Shown: one piece after another, positions 60,211 through 64,000 of the stretch
Position numbering within the stretch: position 1 is the first letter of the stretch
Layout of the letters: each line of letters starts with the position of its first letter
NCBI RefSeq assembly: GCF_023634805.2
Contig: NZ_CP106881.1
Span: 2,772,001 to 2,836,000, forward strand
Reading direction: 5' to 3'
Source: Comamonas endophytica
Lineage (GTDB): Bacteria > Pseudomonadota > Gammaproteobacteria > Burkholderiales > Burkholderiaceae_C
Length of the DNA: 64,000 bases
Notes under the pieces: generated by a model
Told to the model about the DNA's origin: nothing
What the model saw: the letters and a program-made list of their open reading frames with translations, nothing else
Database searches by the model: none
Program-made: the position numbers and the translations under genes

Positions 60211-62334
60211 TCAGGCGTCTTGAGGGCCGCCCATCTGGCGGTCGAACGACTGGCGAATCAGGCCCATCACGTAAGGCAGTTCATCCACATTGCTCAAGCC
60301 AATTTCCACATCACCATTGCCCCAGCGCCCAATGTTGGATATATCGCGACACAAGCCCTTGGGGTCTTCAATGTCGTCAATGCTTAGGTTGAGCACCAGC
60401 AGAAGGCGCTTGGCTTGGGGTACCACATCGACAAAATTCGTCTCGGCCTTGTAGGCCACGTAGAGCTTCAAGAATTCTTCGCTGACGCACGGGTCCAGCG
60501 CCACTACTGATTTGCGCAGCATCTCGAACAGTTCGCGCATGGGGCCGGTGGTCAGGTGGGCATGGTCCGTCACGCTGTATTGTTGACCGGGTTGGGCAGT
60601 TGCGGGCCGATAGGCATCGAGCACGTCGTTTGCTAGTTGTGGTGCAGCCCATATTTTGGTGGCATCAACGGCCAAGCGGTCGGCACGGGTTTTGATGGCA
60701 GCTTCGTCCCACGTGTTGACTTTGCCAAGCCCAAAGTTCAGCTTTAGCGGACTGTGGGCAAAGCCAACTGGGTTGCCGTCCTTATCGGTGACTTGATCGC
60801 GTTTGTAGGCGAAGGGGCGATCGCTGTATTCGCTGTTGTACCCCGTCAGCGTGAGGTTGCCCAAGGTGTGCAGCCAGTCCTTCTGAACGCGCTGCCAGTC
60901 TGTCCCCAGCTCGGTTTGCCATTCCTTGGATAGCGCATCGTTTTGCGGAAGGATGTGTTCGATGGTGTAGTCCTCCACCATCACACGCTCTTTGCGGCCG
61001 TGGTTTTCAAAACGGCGCAGCCAGTAGCTCCGGCTGCGGAAGTTGTAGAGGTCGCGGACCTTCACTTCGCGTTGGAATTCGTCGTCGCCGGGGAAGCGGC
61101 GGTACGACGGCAGCAGCAGGAATGCCGCCTGCACGCTTTCAAGGTAGCGGTCTTTCTTGAGCGTGCGGCTCATGCCCGCAAAGGTCTTGTTCAGCGAGTT
61201 CGTGGGGATGGCACAGATGGCACGGCGGAACACATAGCTTTCAATCAAGCGCACGATGCGCAGCACTTCGTCGCTGGTCAGGCGGCCTTGCTTGTAGTCG
61301 TGATATACATCGAGCAGGAAGGGGTAGGCAACGTCTACCTTCAGTTCGCGTAGGTCATGGAAAGCCTGTTTGAGCGCGGCATCGCTCTCGGTGCCTAACG
61401 CCATGGCGCAGTAGTAGGACGCATAGGCGTGGATGTCAGCCACCAAGTCGCGGGTATCGCCCTTGAGCCCACGCGCGAAGCCCTTGAACGCCACGTAGAC
61501 CTCGCGCACGTTCGGAATATCGCCGGTCTTGGCCGTCAGGTAGTGGCGCATGAATGCGTCGAAGTGCACCACGTAGGCTGCTTGGCCAAATGCCCGCTCC
61601 ATGGGGCGCCAGTAGGTTTTGTACAGCTCGGTTTGCAGCTTGGGTTCAAGGCCCATCAAGATGTAATTGCGGATGAGGTCTGCCTGGCTGAGTTCCAGTC
61701 CGGTGGAGTTCATACTTTCAAAGATCAGCTGCGGATTGTCTTGGGCGCGGTCCAGCGAAACGTCCACGATCACAAGTTTGGCAAGGCCTTGGCAGATGGC
61801 TTCCAGCTCGCCTTGGTTGGCAGCGATCAGCTCTTGGAACAAGGCGTAGTTCTCAGTGATGCGGCTGCTGGTCTCAGCGGGCATGGGGGTGTTCTGCAGG
61901 ATCGCCAGCAGCGTCTCTTTGTCTGTTTCAGACAAGATCAGCTTGAAGTGGCGTTCACCGTCTTCGTCTGGGTTTAACAGGTAGTAGTTGCGAAGCTTCT
62001 TGTTCGAGAAGGCTTCCAGCAGCTCGCCCAGGCCTTGGGTCTCGAAGTGCTTTGCTAGCGCCGCAATGAGCAAGGTGCTGGTGGTCAGGCGTTGCTGGCC
62101 GTCAATGACCAACAATGCTTCTTGGCTGGTTACAGAGGACAGGCCACGCTCCACATAAACAATGGAGCCGATGAAGTGTGCTTGAACCTTCTCATCGCGG
62201 CCAGCGCGCATCAGGTCAGACCAGAGTTGGCGGCACTGCGCCGCAGTCCACGAGTAGTTGCGCTGATAGATCGGGATGACGAACTGCGGAGATTTCCTGA
62301 GGAACTTGAGTAGGTTCGCTTCTGTTGCTTTCAC
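60211..62334 (-). CDS. DUF262/HNH (DUF1524)/DUF5655 protein, GmrSD-like
   Basis: A 707-residue protein. The N-terminal DUF262 domain has IPIYQRNYSW, the nucleotide-site motif VIDGQQRLTTST and ESMNSTGLELSQADLIRNYI. The HNH/DUF1524 part has YTIEHILPQND and LGNLTLTGYNSEYSD. The last ~110 residues look like DUF5655 (EEFLKLYVAYKAETNFVDVVPQAKRLLLVLNL). Relatives (GmrSD, BrxU) are type IV nucleases that cut modified phage DNA. It starts 10 bases after the DUF4391 gene, so it is part of the restriction operon rather than an add-on. Confidence 0.9.
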   Translation of the reverse strand: MKATEANLLKFLRKSPQFVIPIYQRNYSWTAAQCRQLWSDLMRAGRDEKVQAHFIGSIVYVERGLSSVTSQEALLVIDGQQRLTTSTLLIAALAKHFETQGLGELLEAFSNKKLRNYYLLNPDEDGERHFKLILSETDKETLLAILQNTPMPAETSSRITENYALFQELIAANQGELEAICQGLAKLVIVDVSLDRAQDNPQLIFESMNSTGLELSQADLIRNYILMGLEPKLQTELYKTYWRPMERAFGQAAYVVHFDAFMRHYLTAKTGDIPNVREVYVAFKGFARGLKGDTRDLVADIHAYASYYCAMALGTESDAALKQAFHDLRELKVDVAYPFLLDVYHDYKQGRLTSDEVLRIVRLIESYVFRRAICAIPTNSLNKTFAGMSRTLKKDRYLESVQAAFLLLPSYRRFPGDDEFQREVKVRDLYNFRSRSYWLRRFENHGRKERVMVEDYTIEHILPQNDALSKEWQTELGTDWQRVQKDWLHTLGNLTLTGYNSEYSDRPFAYKRDQVTDKDGNPVGFAHSPLKLNFGLGKVNTWDEAAIKTRADRLAVDATKIWAAPQLANDVLDAYRPATAQPGQQYSVTDHAHLTTGPMRELFEMLRKSVVALDPCVSEEFLKLYVAYKAETNFVDVVPQAKRLLLVLNLSIDDIEDPKGLCRDISNIGRWGNGDVEIGLSNVDELPYVMGLIRQSFDRQMGGPQDA

Positions 62335-62343
62335 TTCTAACCT

Positions 62344-63144
62344 TTAAATGTCGGTGGCGACTTGTTGGCGCTCTGCCAACAGTGCCTTGATTTCGAGATT
62401 TGCTGCCACTTGGCGAGCTATCTGCTTTTCTTTGCTAGCGGCTGAACGCAGGCTGGCGATTTGTACGTCCAAATCGCGGCAGCGATGTAATGCTGAGCGT
62501 CTAGTAACCGCTTGGGCGGGCGTTTCGGTCATGGTGAAGGACCCTGTGTATTGCATGGCCTCCCAAGCCGTCAGACAGTCCATCCAGCCCTGGTATAAGG
62601 CCAGAAAATTGGCCTGCGGCTGGCGGGGCAAGGCCAAGGCCTGCACGAAAGGGTATTTGGCCGTCAGATCAAGAGCAACTTTCACAGTGGCCGGCTCGCC
62701 GTCCAGAACCACCTTGCCGACTTCGTTCTGCGCCGAGCACTTGTGCGCCAGGGACAAGAATAGGCCCTGCGGAGCGGCAAGAAGCAACAGCACGGGGTAA
62801 GGCACGGCGCGATGCACAAGCTCGGCAAGGCGCGTGGTGTTAACAGGCTTGTTCGTTGCGTTGGCACCTTCGCCCTGGGGAGCATAGCGCGCGGTGATGG
62901 ACAACACCGCCACTTCCAAGTATTCACGCTGGTCGTCGCTGTACTCGCTCACCCCCACGGTATTGGGTTTGAGGGCTGCGAGCCATTGGATCTCTTCAAT
63001 GGAGTCGTTGATGAGACGCTTGTCGGCGCTGGTTGCTGCACCGTTCTCGGCCAGCATCTTTTTCGGTACGCGCTGATCCACGCGGCAAGAGGTGGGTAGG
63101 TCCAACGCCGAAACCAGCAGACTCATCACCGCCTGCGTCGTCAC
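62344..63144 (-). CDS. DUF4391 domain protein
   Basis: A 266-residue cytoplasmic protein of the DUF4391 family, typically found beside SNF2-type helicases and methylases in defence islands. It shows LPTSCRVDQRVPKKML, INDSIEEIQWLAALKPNTVGV, VAVLSITARYA and a long terminal helix (CRDLDVQIASLRSAASKEKQIARQVAANLEIKALLAERQQ). The biochemical function is unknown. Its start overlaps the helicase stop by four bases. Confidence 0.82.
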   Translation of the reverse strand: MTTQAVMSLLVSALDLPTSCRVDQRVPKKMLAENGAATSADKRLINDSIEEIQWLAALKPNTVGVSEYSDDQREYLEVAVLSITARYAPQGEGANATNKPVNTTRLAELVHRAVPYPVLLLLAAPQGLFLSLAHKCSAQNEVGKVVLDGEPATVKVALDLTAKYPFVQALALPRQPQANFLALYQGWMDCLTAWEAMQYTGSFTMTETPAQAVTRRSALHRCRDLDVQIASLRSAASKEKQIARQVAANLEIKALLAERQQVATDI

Positions 63145-64000
63145 GCGGACGCTCCCGGTAACACCACCAAGAAAGCAGCGACCTCGAAGTCATTGCTGCC
63201 GGCGAACTCGCCCTTCATGGCATGGGTGCCGCCTGGTGAAAAAAGGCTGGCCACGGCACGTTCTTCGTTCTTCCCTACCACGGACGCCACGGCGGCGGCC
63301 AGCAGCTTCTGCGCGTGGCGCATGTCCTCACCCTGTCGGGTGTTCTTGTCGAACTTGGCGCAAGCGCCTTCGTCGGCCAGTTCACGCCCAAGGGCCAGGC
63401 GCTTGAGCCGATCCAGGATGCGCTTGGCTTGGGGGTATGGCAGCAGCACGACGCCGTCGTCACCCACGTGGGCCAGGTAGATCGGCGCTAAGGGGTAGTC
63501 GGATCGCTGACCCTTCGCTGGCACAGCACCTTCGGCCCGTAGGCAGAAGATGATGCCGGGGGTGATGTCAGCGTCAATGCTGGTGGTGACAGCGTAAGTG
63601 CCCAGCGGCAGCGTATCGAGCTGGTCTGGGTGTTCCTTAAGATACTGCGCAAGATCGATGCGAAAGTCGGTCAGCGTCACGTCGGTGATGGACACGCCGT
63701 TGCTGAGGTCTTCCATGTCGATGACCGTGTCCTGCAATTTGAGCAACTGCTTACGCCGGTACTCCAAGTCGTTCATCGGGTTGCCAGACTGCTGCTCGAT
63801 GAGGTTTTCCTCGCCCGTGGCGGAGACGTCGAGCAACACCATGCGCCCGCTTACTCGCTGTTCCAGGCCGATGTATTCCTCCAGCTCCATGTTGGGCCAG
63901 AAGTTCACCAGTTGGATGCTTTGGTTGAGCGAGCCAATGCGGTCAATACGGCCGAAGCGCTGGATGATCCGTACAGGGTTCCAGTGGATGTCGTAGTTGA
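63141..64000 (-). CDS. SNF2-type helicase, C-terminal part (cut by window end)
   Basis: The open frame continues to the window edge, and its N-terminus lies beyond 64000. The visible first residues NYDIHWNPVRIIQRFGRIDRIGSLN are helicase motif VI with flanks, as in SNF2/RapA-like translocases. The following ~260 residues (VNFWPNMELEEYIGLEQRV .. IDADITPGIIFCLRAEGAV .. VGKNEERAVASLFSPGG) are the usual C-terminal extension of the defence-associated type. It is the most upstream visible gene of the minus-strand operon. Confidence 0.85.
   Translation of the reverse strand, partial: NYDIHWNPVRIIQRFGRIDRIGSLNQSIQLVNFWPNMELEEYIGLEQRVSGRMVLLDVSATGEENLIEQQSGNPMNDLEYRRKQLLKLQDTVIDMEDLSNGVSITDVTLTDFRIDLAQYLKEHPDQLDTLPLGTYAVTTSIDADITPGIIFCLRAEGAVPAKGQRSDYPLAPIYLAHVGDDGVVLLPYPQAKRILDRLKRLALGRELADEGACAKFDKNTRQGEDMRHAQKLLAAAVASVVGKNEERAVASLFSPGGTHAMKGEFAGSNDFEVAAFLVVLPGASA

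Larger units (their letters stand above)
46429..64000. mobile_element. Genomic island, left part (right end outside window)
   Basis: The island starts at the tRNA-Leu fragment and continues past the window. DNA from 46429 to about 51900 is clearly more AT-rich than the chromosome. The following block is intermediate. All recognisable cargo is DNA modification, nuclease, helicase or ATPase genes, so it looks like a defence island. No integrase, conjugation or phage structural genes are in the visible part. Confidence 0.75.

Noticed and set aside
51980..64000. Assignment of the minus-strand island genes to BREX or DISARM
   Set aside because: No PglZ, BrxC, BrxA/B or DrmA/B homologues are visible. 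The Mod and Res proteins are type III-like.
46429..64000. Prophage
   Set aside because: No capsid, tail, terminase, lysis or phage regulator genes are seen in the visible 17.5 kb.

Overview
The window is a high-GC betaproteobacterial chromosome segment, most likely from a member of the Comamonadaceae (Burkholderiales). The evidence is three Bug/TctC-type binding proteins, divergent rpsT and murJ, the anthranilate-route kynurenine genes kynA, kynB and kynU, a short H-NS-like protein, and an FMN riboswitch ahead of a type II lumazine synthase. The genus cannot be fixed from the sequence alone.

Layout. (1) 1-9650: an oxidative aldarate (galactarate/glucarate) catabolic locus. It holds galactarate dehydratase, KDG dehydratase and 2-oxoglutarate-semialdehyde dehydrogenase, plus a lactonase-like protein, a 2-hydroxyacid dehydrogenase, two Bug receptors and an FCD/GntR regulator with a clear operator. 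(2) 9700-13800: apaH, a CBS-domain ion transporter, an H-NS-like protein and an FAD monooxygenase. (3) 13900-23900: an MFS carrier and the tryptophan-to-anthranilate genes. kynA is separated from the permease-kynB-kynU operon by an orphan type III secretion chaperone/effector-like cassette and an AlkA-type glycosylase. (4) 24000-46270: mostly housekeeping genes: argD-argF, rpsT, murJ, purM, hda, pcnB, folK, an iron-sulfur flavoreductase, the FMN riboswitch with ribH, a sugar-efflux MFS carrier, and a chemoreceptor. Intergenic gaps in regions 1-4 carry copies of one dispersed repeat family (core CGTTCG..CTGAGC..GTCGAAGG).

(5) 46374-64000: a genomic island. Its left edge is a 3' fragment of tRNA-Leu(CAA), and base composition changes abruptly at that point. 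No integrase or right end is visible, so the island continues past the window. The first cargo block (47004-51867, plus strand, AT-rich) is a tightly coupled four-gene operon: an adenine methylase, a calcineurin-like phosphoesterase, an ORC/AAA-type ATPase, and a protein I do not recognise. This is the best candidate for an undescribed, probably anti-phage, system. The second block (51980-64000, minus strand) is a composite type III-like restriction locus. In order of transcription it reads SNF2-type helicase (cut by the window end), DUF4391, DUF262/HNH/DUF5655 nuclease, Mod methylase, UvrD-like helicase with a novel N-terminus, and Res nuclease/translocase. The two blocks converge head-on with about 110 bp between them.
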